Positions 1 through 7,220 of a stretch of 64,000 nt of DNA are shown piece after piece (the first letter of the stretch is position 1; each line of letters starts with the position of its first letter). Source of the stretch: Pleurocapsa minor HA4230-MV1 (GTDB lineage Bacteria; Cyanobacteriota; Cyanobacteriia; Cyanobacteriales; Xenococcaceae); NCBI GenBank assembly GCA_019359095.1, contig JAHHHZ010000013.1:310001-374000 (forward strand), read 5' to 3'. The notes under the pieces are model-generated. The model worked only from the letters and a program-made list of their open reading frames with translations, ran no database searches and had not been told where the DNA came from. The position numbers were made by a program, and so were the translations under genes.

Positions 1-50
1 AGTTTGGTCAATCTTTCAATATGCAATCGCTATAATTGTAGGCACTATAA

Positions 51-146
51 ACTCTTAATCTCGACCAAAAAGCGATCGCGCAAGATGAAGATGAATATAT
101 CTGGCGATCGCTACAAGCTAGCGCATTAGGTTACTTACTGAACTGA
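51..146 (+). other. possible 3' tail of an upstream gene
   Basis: A frame is open from base 51 to a TGA at 144-146 and would encode about 31 residues ending in a short hydrophobic stretch (ALGYLLN). It has no start codon of its own and contains two HIP1-type GCGATCG sites. It may be a gene remnant or chance. The remaining bases up to 208 hold nothing I recognise. Confidence 0.15.
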
Positions 147-208
147 TGTTACGCAGAAAAACGAAAAATCAATAGTTTTAATGAAAAATGAAAAAAGAAC
201 AATTTGAT

Positions 209-907
209 CTATTGCTTAGACCAATCTTTACGCCATTGATTCATTTGCTCGATTTCTTGTTGTTGAGAGGTCAAAATATCTTGAGCTAGTTTTTTGACTT
301 CAGGACGTTGAGATTTACTTAAAGCATCTTCAGCCATAACTAATGCACCTTCGTGATGGGGAACCATAGCGTTAATAAAGCGTAAATCAAACTCAGCATC
401 ACCAGTCCCTAAATCCATGCTCATCATCATGGCTTGCTTTTGTTCATCGGTCATTGCCATCGTATGACCCATCTGGGAGTGATAAGCCATCGGCGTACTA
501 TCTGCTTTAGGATACCAAGCTGTCCGCCACTCTTTCATTTGACTAATCTCGCGATTTTGAGCAGCAATAATATCTTGAGCTAGTTTTTTTATTTCAGGAC
601 GTTGAGATTTACTTAAAGCATCTTCAGCCATATTGACAGCACCCTGATGGTGCATAAGCATCCCATCAATAAATCGTAAATCGTAGTCTGCATCGGCAGG
701 CCCTAAATCCATTGACATGTCGTGAGACTCATGACCATTCTCCATCATGTCTCCAGTCTGCTTGATTTCTTGCTTGTTACTAGTTTCGGTAACTTGAGTA
801 TTTGAAGCTTGGCTTTGGTTGGAGTTGGGAGAACAAGAAATAGTTAAGGTTGCTGCACCTATCCAAGTTAAGGCTATCAGTCCAGTTTTAATTAATTTTG
901 TTGGCAT
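209..907 (-). CDS. DUF305 lipoprotein with two tandem DUF305 domains
   Basis: This 232-residue protein starts with a lipoprotein signal whose lipobox cysteine is about C25 (LTISC), so it is probably membrane-anchored outside the cytoplasm. Two DUF305 modules follow, at about 66-133 and 164-230. Each carries the family's D-x-R-F-I, H-H-x-G-A and M-A-E-D-A motifs, with repeated His and Met residues. Ferritin-like DUF305 proteins are often linked to copper or other metal handling, but no substrate can be read here. The modules share a stretch of about 60 nearly identical bases (278-340 and 570-632), which indicates recent duplication or gene conversion. The ATG at 907 gives a complete signal peptide. 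The family call is secure; the function is not. Confidence 0.85.
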   Translation of the reverse strand: MPTKLIKTGLIALTWIGAATLTISCSPNSNQSQASNTQVTETSNKQEIKQTGDMMENGHESHDMSMDLGPADADYDLRFIDGMLMHHQGAVNMAEDALSKSQRPEIKKLAQDIIAAQNREISQMKEWRTAWYPKADSTPMAYHSQMGHTMAMTDEQKQAMMMSMDLGTGDAEFDLRFINAMVPHHEGALVMAEDALSKSQRPEVKKLAQDILTSQQQEIEQMNQWRKDWSKQ

Positions 908-1043
908 GAAATTGAATAAGAGTTTGAATTATTTAAATAACCCAGAGTAATATACAAAAATAAAATCAAGATGAAATATGTCACTTTTACTTTAGCTGTT
1001 CATCTTAACAATTAGCATCATGCCCAACTTTTCTTAGTTGCTT

Positions 1044-1706
1044 TTAATTACTTTCAGTTGGGCGCTTTTCTTGCTCTTTTAAATAGGCAAAGACAGACTT
1101 GTCACCAATATCAGGATCAATTTCTTGCGTCATTTTTCTCACGGCAAAGATGCTAAAGCCGATTGACCAAGCTCCTAGTAAGGCTTGTTCCATTTCTATG
1201 GGCAGAATTCTTGTCATATGGCCTAATAATAGTAAAGGCACGATCGCAGTCAAAATTTTAGTTTCTAAGCGATTAAAACAAAAAGCCTCTTTAAAATAAA
1301 TTCCTGTTAAAGCAGCAAAGGTAAAGCCTGTACCAAATAAGGTCAGCGGATGATCGTAGATATATAGTGCTAATGGTTCATGATGAGATACGGCGATCGC
1401 TATAGTAGCCACTGTACCGATAAGCCAAAAAACTTGTAAAGCCAAATGTAACGGTTTTAAATAAATATGGATGAAATATAGGCTTACTCCTAAACCGATT
1501 GAAAAAACCGCAAACAAAGGAGTAATCGCTGATAAAGCAGCTGTTCCCTGAGCAAAAAAGAGGTTACTGGCGATCGCAAAACTGGCTGCTGCCATGACTA
1601 ATCCCCCACGATAAATAATCACTTCTAAGCGATCGCGTTTAGTAATTGTGTATTCACCAAATTGTCCTTGGTAAGTTTGGGGTTCTCGATCTAAAAGAGC
1701 AATCAT
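1044..1706 (-). CDS. DUF2301 family integral membrane protein
   Basis: This 220-residue protein has about six hydrophobic segments between residues 30 and 190 and a charged C-terminal tail (QEIDPDIGDKSVF). The sequence matches the cyanobacterial and plastid DUF2301 family (COG5413-like), whose function is not established. The ATG at 1706 follows a short AT-rich leader. It shares orientation with the DUF305 gene, but 136 bases separate them, so an operon is not clear. Confidence 0.8.
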   Translation of the reverse strand: MIALLDREPQTYQGQFGEYTITKRDRLEVIIYRGGLVMAAASFAIASNLFFAQGTAALSAITPLFAVFSIGLGVSLYFIHIYLKPLHLALQVFWLIGTVATIAIAVSHHEPLALYIYDHPLTLFGTGFTFAALTGIYFKEAFCFNRLETKILTAIVPLLLLGHMTRILPIEMEQALLGAWSIGFSIFAVRKMTQEIDPDIGDKSVFAYLKEQEKRPTESN

Positions 1707-1872
1707 AGATTTATTTAGGGTTAATTAACTGTAGTGTGATCAAGTTTTCTCAGCCAACTCTATTCTATTAAGATTTTATGAAGTTTTGCTCATAAGCATT
1801 TCTTTTCATAGTGGAAATGTTATCTTATATATTCGTTTCACATACATTATTTATAGAATTATAAAGTCCACC

Positions 1873-2031
1873 ATGAACAATAATCGTCAAGAGATTTTAA
1901 AAAAAGCCTATACTAGTCATCGTGAAAGTATGCTTCGCAGTTTAAATATACGGCTAGAAGCAGCTCGGGCTAAGGGAAATGAGCAATTAGTCAAACAGCT
2001 AGAAGCGGAAGCTAAATATTTACATCTTTAA
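1873..2031 (+). CDS. small conserved cyanobacterial protein, 52 residues
   Basis: The reading frame is open from 1786, but the coherent protein starts at the ATG at 1873. Before it the translation is low-complexity Ile/Tyr-rich sequence; after it come 52 residues of charged, helical, Arg/Glu/Ala-rich sequence. The pattern (QEILKKAYTSH, then LRLEAARAKGNEQL-like text) resembles short cyanobacterial hypothetical proteins. A hairpin with a T-run follows at 2077-2102, which supports a real transcription unit. No function can be assigned. Confidence 0.55.
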   Translation: MNNNRQEILKKAYTSHRESMLRSLNIRLEAARAKGNEQLVKQLEAEAKYLHL

Positions 2032-2076
2032 TTAAAGATTGATGAAGATCAGATCTTGATGATTAACTACAATTAG

Positions 2077-2102
2077 GGTTTAGCATGGCTAAGCCTTTTT
2101 TT
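2077..2102 (+). terminator. intrinsic terminator after the small gene at 1873-2031
   Basis: GGTTTAGC (2077-2084) pairs with GCTAAGCC (2088-2095) around a 3-base loop, with one G-U pair, and is followed directly by seven T residues. It lies 46 bases after the stop codon. Confidence 0.7.
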
Positions 2103-2230
2103 GTCGATCTACAATTGATCAGCAATTTCTGACATCTTGACATAGTAGAAAATTATTGCTGCTGAAGCTCAGTTATATTTCAGTATTCAGCAAGGATTAT
2201 TCTCTGCTATGATGATTAAGCCATAAATTA

Positions 2231-2315
2231 GGAGAGGTGGCAGAGTGGTCGAACGCGCTCGACTTGAAATCGAGTTTCTTGAAAGAGAACGTGGGTTCGA
2301 ATCCCACCCTCTCCG
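2231..2315 (+). tRNA. tRNA-Ser (anticodon UGA)
   Basis: This is a complete class II tRNA without encoded CCA. The acceptor strand GGAGAGG pairs with CCTCTCC, the anticodon stem is CTCGA/TCGAG (2258-2262 and 2270-2274), and the loop CTTGAAA carries TGA at 2265-2267. The long variable arm at 2276-2289 folds as TTCT/AGAA, and the T-arm contains GTTCGAATC. The 3' 60 bases recur as a partial copy at 6071-6130, marking the gene as the integration site of the element described next. Confidence 0.95.
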
Positions 2316-2316
2316 T
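2257..2316 (+). repeat. attL: 3' part of tRNA-Ser, left copy of element end repeat
   Basis: Nineteen bases (2257-2275, anticodon stem-loop) and 27 bases (2290-2316, T-arm, acceptor strand and one extra base) are identical to 6071-6089 and 6104-6130. The 14-base variable arm between them differs. The crossover therefore lies in one of these two identical blocks. Confidence 0.85.
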
Positions 2317-2330
2317 TGTTTCAGAGGTTA

Positions 2331-2357
2331 TGTACTCTCAATGTACTCGGAGTACAT
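2331..2357. repeat. candidate left integrase arm-type sites
   Basis: TGTACTC occurs at 2331 and again at 2342, followed by the inverted form GAGTACA to 2356. The 16-base block TGTACTCTCAATGTAC (2331-2346) recurs with one change at 5985-6000, by the other end. Paired short repeats near both ends of an integrated element are typical of arm-type sites bound by the integrase or its directionality factor. The role is inferred. Confidence 0.45.
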
Positions 2358-2412
2358 AGTCTCATTTTAAAGTAGTAAAGCAAACAGGGTAAGTAAGTTA
2401 GTAGGTAGGTAT

Positions 2413-2447
2413 CTGGTAGTTGTTTAATAAGTTATTAAACAAGTCAG
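2413..2447. repeat. 35-base inverted-repeat partner with AGTTGT palindrome (left)
   Basis: The core is a 13-1-13 palindrome, AGTTGTTTAATAA (2418-2430), G, then TTATTAAACAAGT, with one arm mismatch. The 35-base block matches the reverse complement of 4313-4347 at 33 of 35 positions, so the rep gene region is bracketed by inverted copies. Confidence 0.7.
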
Positions 2448-2925
2448 GGGAATGCTTCTATTAGAGTAAAATGATAAGTTGAGCTAATTTCCAGTTTTTA
2501 GCTCTCAGGTATCTAAACACATTCTTATCAAAATACTGGTCTAAAATTCGATTTAAAGTAAAGCTGAGATGATATTTGACTAGGTAGCTTACTAGGCTTT
2601 TTAGAATCACTCAGATTCTAAAAGTGCAAATTTGACCTCGATCTAGCTCTAAAATGCAAAATAACTAGCTTGTACTGAAAAAGTACTGCTATAAGTAAAG
2701 CTAATCTTCCTGGCTGAGGAAAGCTTTTTCGCAGGAAATCTGGGAACATGGTAAGCTACCTGTAACAGAGTTACAGGAGGGAGCTAAACCCTATAGGTGA
2801 CTAAGTTACAGCCTATAAAAGACTGTTAAATATTTGCGGGTAGGGCGTAGCCTGGGGGAACTAAGTAATAAGTAAAGAAAGTAGAGAAGGAAGAAAGTAG
2901 TAGTTAGTAAGTTAGTAAGAGCATC

Positions 2926-2966
2926 TCTGCTAGTTGTGTCACAAGTTGTGACACAACTTAGAAAGA
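2926..2966. repeat. 41-base repeat with perfect 27-base palindrome, copy 1
   Basis: AGTTGTGTCACAA (2932-2944), a central G, then TTGTGACACAACT (2946-2958) form a perfect 13-1-13 palindrome. The 41-base block is repeated in the same orientation at 4692-4732 with only the centre base changed. It lies 26 bases past the rep stop codon. There is no T-run on either side, so a plain intrinsic terminator is unlikely. Confidence 0.8.
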
Positions 2967-2991
2967 CCTACTTACTCAGTCGTAATTTCGA

Positions 2992-3990
2992 CTAAGATTT
3001 TGAGGGATAAATAAGAAAAATAGTGTCTCTTAAATCTTGCCAAAAAGGTAGTTGAATAGTTCTTGCCTTAGTAGCATTCTTGGGAGAACTAATACTGCTC
3101 TTGTCTCTAAAATCAATCCCATCTAAAGCAGCATGAGCTAATACCTCGTGAGTAGCATTGATTATTTGAACGTCACTATGTTTTGGCGATCGCAAATTAG
3201 CTAATTGCTTAAATAAGTCTCTTGCCTTATCCTGCTTCAATTCAGCTTCATATCTCACAAACAGCCTGTGTTTAGTGTAGATTCTGATAAACAGACTAGA
3301 ACGTCTTGAACCGATACCTAGAGTACCTACAAGCAAGTTATCGATGATGTCTAAGTAACTATCATCTATGGCTCGGAAGCCAAAATTATCACCTCTCAAA
3401 AAAGCAGCTATCATCTGACCTACTGGGAATAGCTTACGAGAGTAATCATCAATAGCTACGTCTAGACGATGACATTTAAGCTCCCAATTGCTGTTTAGGT
3501 AGCAAACTAACTCTATCTGTTCTAATAGGCTTAAATTAGCAAAATAAGCACCTGTGAAGTCAATCATGATGTCATAGCTATATCTGGTATTACTACCGTG
3601 GTATTTAGCCTTTTTGGTATAGCCTAAGACTACTCCTGTTTTAGATACTATTCTGTTCTGATACTTCCCACTGTTAGGCATCTTTGGGGCAGGATGCCAA
3701 GGCTTATTAATTTTTTGAAAGTCTGTTTTGGAAAATAGGGAAGTTCTAAGTAAGCAAAAAGATTTATCAGTTAAATCAACACTACTAACTCGTAGATAAT
3801 CTAGATGAATTAAAAATAATTTTAATGATAATTTTAATAATAATTGGGAGTCTACTAGAGAAGGTAGAAGTGAGTTAAAGCTATGAGTAGAAAGAGTTAG
3901 AGTATTATGAAGGAATAGCGGGGTATTACTAGCGCTTTTTTGAGTAGCTAAAAGTTGCTGGTTGCTATTTTCGTTATTTAGTTTTAACAT
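2992..3990 (-). CDS. Rep_trans / RstA-like replication initiation protein
   Basis: This 332-residue protein carries the motif series of phage and plasmid replication initiators of the Rep_trans (PF02486) / RstA group: a YSYDIMIDFTGAY stretch (about 137-149), HRLDVAIDD (174-182), GSRRSSLFIRIYTK (227-240) and RYEAELK (246-252). Such proteins start rolling-circle replication through a tyrosine; Y238 in the R-I-Y-T-K motif is my candidate, by family analogy only. The first 90 residues are Leu/Ser-rich and poorly conserved in appearance. The ATG at 3990 opens the frame. It points the same way as the integrase, with palindromes upstream and downstream. The family call is good; plasmid versus satellite-phage origin is open. 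Confidence 0.75.
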   Translation of the reverse strand: MLKLNNENSNQQLLATQKSASNTPLFLHNTLTLSTHSFNSLLPSLVDSQLLLKLSLKLFLIHLDYLRVSSVDLTDKSFCLLRTSLFSKTDFQKINKPWHPAPKMPNSGKYQNRIVSKTGVVLGYTKKAKYHGSNTRYSYDIMIDFTGAYFANLSLLEQIELVCYLNSNWELKCHRLDVAIDDYSRKLFPVGQMIAAFLRGDNFGFRAIDDSYLDIIDNLLVGTLGIGSRRSSLFIRIYTKHRLFVRYEAELKQDKARDLFKQLANLRSPKHSDVQIINATHEVLAHAALDGIDFRDKSSISSPKNATKARTIQLPFWQDLRDTIFLIYPSKS

Positions 3991-4321
3991 TACGTTTAGG
4001 ATAAAGAGTTAGTTCCGCTGGTCGGGGCTGATTTTTTTTTGCCTGTACCAGCTAAACTAGTAATCATGTACTGTTGTATCCTAAACTTCAAAGATAGTCT
4101 AAGTGAAATGTAGCTAGATACATCCAGATAGATTGAGTTATAGTTGCGTACCCTTCCCTACGCAGACAGGGTGTATTCCTGAGTTGTTTAACTAGTAGTT
4201 AAACACTTTAGAAAAGTGACTAGCTAAATTGCTGTGGAATGTTTGCCGATGAAATAGAAACCTATAGGTTTAGCCGTTGTCCTCAGCTTTTTCAAACTGA
4301 AGGCAAGTATTTCTGAGTTGT
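3991..4321. other. rep upstream region, no gene
   Basis: These 331 bases upstream of rep hold no supported gene. They carry the palindrome at 4182-4208 and the start of the one at 4316-4342, both with the AGTTGT outer sequence. A rep promoter, copy-control RNA or replication origin would be expected here, but none can be named from sequence. Confidence 0.4.
4182..4208. repeat. imperfect AGTTGT palindrome in the rep leader
   Basis: AGTTGTTTAACTA (4182-4194), central G, then TAGTTAAACACTT. The ten inner base pairs are perfect and the outermost are imperfect. The flanks (TTCCTG before, TAGAAAA after) resemble those of the other family members. Confidence 0.6.
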
Positions 4322-4347
4322 TTAATAAGTTATTAAACAACTACCAG
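4313..4347. repeat. 35-base inverted-repeat partner with perfect AGTTGT palindrome (right)
   Basis: AGTTGTTTAATAA (4316-4328), central G, then TTATTAAACAACT (4330-4342) is a perfect 13-1-13 palindrome. The 35-base block is the inverted partner of 2413-2447. It overlaps the last codons of the weak frame at 4322-4603. Confidence 0.75.
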
Positions 4348-4603
4348 GGATGTCTTCAATAACTATGATTGACTTGAGCAAATCTACTCTGATAACTGTA
4401 GGGTAGTAGTAGTTGCATATATCCCTCTGAAGGCTGTCAGTCTCAAATTGTACGTCTTCGTTCTCGTTCGTCCAGTATCTCCGCTTTGCTCCGACTCTAC
4501 GAGCAAGTACTTGACTAACTCTCACTTCGACTATTTTTAGTATCTGTTCAGCCTTTAGGGGGAAGTGATACGCAGTATAGAATCGACCTTTAGGGGCGCA
4601 CAC
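4322..4603 (-). CDS. uncertain small protein of the element
   Basis: This is a 93-residue frame with a GTG start, between integrase and rep in the same orientation. It is rich in Arg, Tyr and Ile and shows no motif I recognise. Its 3' end runs into the palindrome at 4316-4342, and its 5' side has no clear ribosome site. It could be a small DNA-binding or excision protein, but it may equally be an open frame by chance. Confidence 0.25.
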   Translation of the reverse strand: MCAPKGRFYTAYHFPLKAEQILKIVEVRVSQVLARRVGAKRRYWTNENEDVQFETDSLQRDICNYYYPTVIRVDLLKSIIVIEDIPGSCLITY

Positions 4604-4691
4604 TGATTTAAGCCAGGAATACTTAAGTTTTCCGTGAGTATCAGTGCGTTGTTAAATAGCCGATTAGACAGAAGACGTAAGAGGAAGCGTA

Positions 4692-4732
4692 TCTGCTAGT
4701 TGTGTCACAACTTGTGACACAACTTAGAAAGA
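4692..4732. repeat. 41-base repeat with perfect 27-base palindrome, copy 2
   Basis: AGTTGTGTCACAA (4698-4710), central C, then TTGTGACACAACT (4712-4724). It lies 27 bases past the integrase stop codon, as copy 1 lies just past the rep stop codon. The equal placement behind both genes suggests transcript-end hairpins or a shared protein site. Confidence 0.8.
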
Positions 4733-4759
4733 AGCCCTAGCTAAATAGCCTGCTACTAT

Positions 4760-5953
4760 CTAAAGGTTCGGTAATGTTTCTAGTCCAGAAGCTTTAGCCA
4801 AGTAATGTTCTTCGATAACTTTGATTGAAGTACCGCATATTTTTGCTATTTGGTGTAATTTTAAATCTGAATGATTAGCTAATATCGTGATAAAAGTATG
4901 CCGTGTTTGATAAGGTTTTCTGTACTCAATACCTAGCTTGTCTAAAACTGTCTTGTAAGCTCCAGTCCTAAATGAATTATGGTTTATATTCTTAAATACA
5001 TTAGTATTCAAGTCACTAGGATTTATTTCCTTCTTCCTTTTTAAAAGTAAACTTGAAAGACGTTCATTCATAGGAAAATCTCTCTTTGCCTGCGTCTTCA
5101 AACCTTTTTTTTGAACTCCTTTCCCCGCTCTACCATTGGTTGCTAACACTCTTGCTTCTTGAAATCTAATTTGATTCTTCTCAAAATCAATATGATTCCA
5201 ATTCAAGCCTAATGTTTCACTCGTTCTTGCTCCTGTTAAGAAGTTAAACTCTGCGTAGTCAGCATATCGTGTGTGGCTTCCTTCATACCTTTCATATTTT
5301 CCTGATCGGAGAGCATCAATAATCAGATTTCTTTCTTCAATGCTGAAGGGATTTATATCAGTCTCTTCTTCATTCTTTTTCTTGGTGGCTATTGTTTTGA
5401 TAATATCTGGGTAAGGATTTTCCTTGATTATTTTTCTTCTAACTCCCCACGTTAAGCAAGCAGATGCTTGCTTCAAGTAACGCTTAGTCTGCTTAGGTGT
5501 TGTAATGCTCATCAAGTGATTAAACATTACATTCGCTCCCTCGATATCCAAGCTAATTTTAGGACAATCGTTAAATATCCTGGTAGCTTGTTTTACATCA
5601 TTTTCAATGTAGGATGCCTCCCAGCTACTCTGTTTTGTAATTAGATACTCATTCCACAGCTCTTGTAGTGATTGTTTCCCGAAATTACCCTCTATAACTT
5701 TGGGCTTGAGGGATGCCTCATAATTAATCAAACCCTGCCAGTCCTCAGCATTTATGAGCGCCTGTATCTTGTCTACGTGCTGAAGTGCTGTAGCCATAGT
5801 TTCGTTACTATCGGCGCTTAAATAAAGAGATATTCTTTTTCTATTTTTCTTAAATACCCCTTGAGCAATTTTGACGGGTATATTCACCGCGTAAGTGTTC
5901 TTATCAGTTTTGTATAAATTAGCTTTTCCTTGTCGTGTTCTGGGTGCGTACAT
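4760..5953 (-). CDS. int: tyrosine recombinase / integrase of the element
   Basis: This is a phage-type tyrosine integrase of about 397 residues. The N-terminal part contains an arm-binding-like region and a SAM-like core-binding domain; the catalytic domain has TGARTSETLGL (box I Arg), YQTRHTFIT (box II Arg-His) and CGTSIKVIEEHY with the nucleophilic Tyr. The usual GH before the last motif is GT here, a change I associate with some cyanobacterial integrases. The frame extends to a TTG at 5980, but the ATG at 5953 is the more usual start. Its 5' end faces the partial tRNA copy, and TGTACTC repeats overlap its upstream region, so it may repress itself. It is the expected catalyst for integration at tRNA-Ser. 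Confidence 0.9.
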   Translation of the reverse strand: MYAPRTRQGKANLYKTDKNTYAVNIPVKIAQGVFKKNRKRISLYLSADSNETMATALQHVDKIQALINAEDWQGLINYEASLKPKVIEGNFGKQSLQELWNEYLITKQSSWEASYIENDVKQATRIFNDCPKISLDIEGANVMFNHLMSITTPKQTKRYLKQASACLTWGVRRKIIKENPYPDIIKTIATKKKNEEETDINPFSIEERNLIIDALRSGKYERYEGSHTRYADYAEFNFLTGARTSETLGLNWNHIDFEKNQIRFQEARVLATNGRAGKGVQKKGLKTQAKRDFPMNERLSSLLLKRKKEINPSDLNTNVFKNINHNSFRTGAYKTVLDKLGIEYRKPYQTRHTFITILANHSDLKLHQIAKICGTSIKVIEEHYLAKASGLETLPNL

Positions 5954-5984
5954 ATGAACTGTATAAACTAAAAGATTCAACTAA

Positions 5985-6019
5985 TGTACTCTAAATGTAC
6001 GCCAAAATACAAGAGTACA
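5985..6019. repeat. candidate right integrase arm-type sites
   Basis: TGTACTCTAAATGTAC (5985-6000) repeats the left-end block 2331-2346 with one change, and an inverted GAGTACA follows at 6013-6019. This mirrors the left end: two direct copies and one inverted copy. The sites lie just upstream of the integrase start. Confidence 0.45.
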
Positions 6020-6070
6020 AAAAATAAATAACAAAAGACCCTATACAAAAAGCTTTTTGCAAATAACCTT

Positions 6071-6130
6071 GCTCGACTTGAAATCGAGTGTACTGAGAAG
6101 TACCGTGGGTTCGAATCCCACCCTCTCCGT
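6071..6130 (+). repeat. attR: partial tRNA-Ser copy with a different variable arm
   Basis: This 60-base copy of the tRNA 3' half includes the anticodon stem-loop, T-arm and acceptor strand but no 5' half, so it cannot make a tRNA. Its variable arm (6090-6103) is GTAC...GTAC and still folds, although it differs from the TTCT...AGAA arm at 2276-2289. Either the host's original 3' half was displaced here or this piece came in with the element. Confidence 0.85.
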
Positions 6131-6322
6131 CTTAATTTAAACTGCCCTATTCTATACAGGGGCATAGTTTTAAACCGTATCTTATTTCGCATTTTTAGTA
6201 AGCGCATTATACTAAGTTCAGATTCAGACAATCTTGCTTTGGGCAGCTTTATACTGAATATTTTCTCGATCATCAATCAATTAAATAACTATCAAAATCC
6301 ACTACAAAAATTTCACAGGTAA

Positions 6323-7195
6323 ATGAATTTACGCAAAATTGGTAGATTATTCCGAGAAACCTTCAAGGAGTGGCAAGAAGATAACGCATCTCGTATTGCA
6401 GCAGCTTTAGCCTATTACGCAGTTTTTTCGATTTCGCCTCTATTGGTGATTGCGATCGCCATTGCTGGGACATTTTTTGGACAGCAAACTGCTCAAGATC
6501 AAATTACCGAGCAGCTAACCGCTTTAGTGGGAGAAGACGGAGTTAAACCCGTTTTGATGGCGCTTGATAATATTAGCCAACCTGAAATTAGAGGAGTTGC
6601 CTCTTTGATTAGTGTTGGCGTACTGTTACTTGGTGCTTCAGGATTTTTTGCTCAATTACAAGATGCTTTAAATACGGTATGGAAAGTCAAACCACAACCA
6701 GGGCAAGGAATTTGGATATTTGTTCGCAAGCGAGTTTCATCTTTTCTAATGGTATTGGCGATCGGCTTATTATTAATTCTGTCGCTTATTTTAAGTGCAG
6801 TAGTATCTACTTTAAGTAAATATCAGACAGACTATCTTCCTGGTTGGGCAATTCTCTGGGAAAATTTAGACTTTGCTGTCTCTTTGGGCTTAATGACTTT
6901 TATCTTTGCCTTAATGTTTAAATATGTTCCTGATGCCAAAATTGCTTGGAAAGACGTTTTTGTCGGTTCGGTAATTACTGCCTTACTATTTCTCTTCGGT
7001 AAGTTTTTACTGGGAGTATATCTAAGTAAAGGTAGTTTAGGTTCAGCCTATGGTGCTGCTGGTTCACTAATTGTCTTATTAGCTTGGATCTACTATTCAG
7101 CGCAAATTATCTTATTCGGGGCTGAATTTACTCAGGTATATACGCGCATATATGGCTCAAAAATTAGACCATCAAAACATTCTCAGGTAGATTAA
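6323..7195 (+). CDS. YihY/BrkB family inner membrane protein
   Basis: This 290-residue protein has about six membrane segments. Its N-terminal signature (DNASRIAAALAYYAVFSISPLL, residues about 19-40) and GSAYGAAGSLIVLLAWIYYSAQIILFGAEFT region near 235-265 are typical of the YihY/BrkB family (once annotated as ribonuclease BN). Transport or lipid roles are suggested for relatives, but none is settled. The ATG at 6323 lies just outside the integrated element, so this is the first host gene on its right. It converges with the exporter gene that ends at 7221. Confidence 0.88.
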   Translation: MNLRKIGRLFRETFKEWQEDNASRIAAALAYYAVFSISPLLVIAIAIAGTFFGQQTAQDQITEQLTALVGEDGVKPVLMALDNISQPEIRGVASLISVGVLLLGASGFFAQLQDALNTVWKVKPQPGQGIWIFVRKRVSSFLMVLAIGLLLILSLILSAVVSTLSKYQTDYLPGWAILWENLDFAVSLGLMTFIFALMFKYVPDAKIAWKDVFVGSVITALLFLFGKFLLGVYLSKGSLGSAYGAAGSLIVLLAWIYYSAQIILFGAEFTQVYTRIYGSKIRPSKHSQVD

Positions 7196-7220
7196 GGCTG
7201 CAAGGCTTCATCAATTATGG

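Larger units (their letters stand above)
2317..2991. other. non-coding left part of the element
   Basis: No convincing gene is present in these 675 bases. They hold candidate integrase sites (2331-2357), one palindrome of the element's family (2413-2447), a short hairpin CCTGTAAC/GTTACAGG (2759-2777), GTTAGTAA-type short direct repeats (about 2890-2920) and a second palindrome (2926-2966) just past the rep stop codon. A replication origin could sit here, but I cannot identify a nick site. Confidence 0.5.
2257..6130. mobile_element. 3.8 kb integrated element in tRNA-Ser(UGA) with integrase and Rep
   Basis: A 60-base repeat of the tRNA-Ser 3' half lies at 2257-2316 and 6071-6130, exactly 3,814 bases apart. 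Between the copies are a tyrosine integrase, a Rep_trans/RstA-like replication initiator, one uncertain small frame and many palindromes. There are no structural phage genes, no mobilization relaxase beyond Rep, and no obvious cargo. HIP1 sites are scarce inside (I see one, near 3185) compared with the flanks, which fits a foreign origin. The known parallels are integrative plasmids, CTX/RstA-type satellite phages and tRNA-integrating islands. Excision through the repeats would leave a 3.8 kb circle. The boundaries are directly visible; mobility today is inferred. Confidence 0.85.

Noticed and set aside
1022..1063. Inverted GCCCAACT/AGTTGGGC at the end of the DUF2301 gene
   Set aside because: The hairpin overlaps the last codons, has a long loop and lacks a T-run on the minus strand, so I did not call it a terminator.
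2926..4732. AGTTGT palindromes as ordinary intrinsic terminators
   Set aside because: Neither strand has a T-run directly after the dyads, and two of them lie upstream of rep where a terminator is not expected; terminator use by another mechanism remains possible.
5977..6276. 99-residue frame on the minus strand containing RRGWDSNPRYFS
   Set aside because: It is the reverse translation of the partial tRNA-Ser copy; GWDSNPR is a well-known false protein arising from tRNA sequence.
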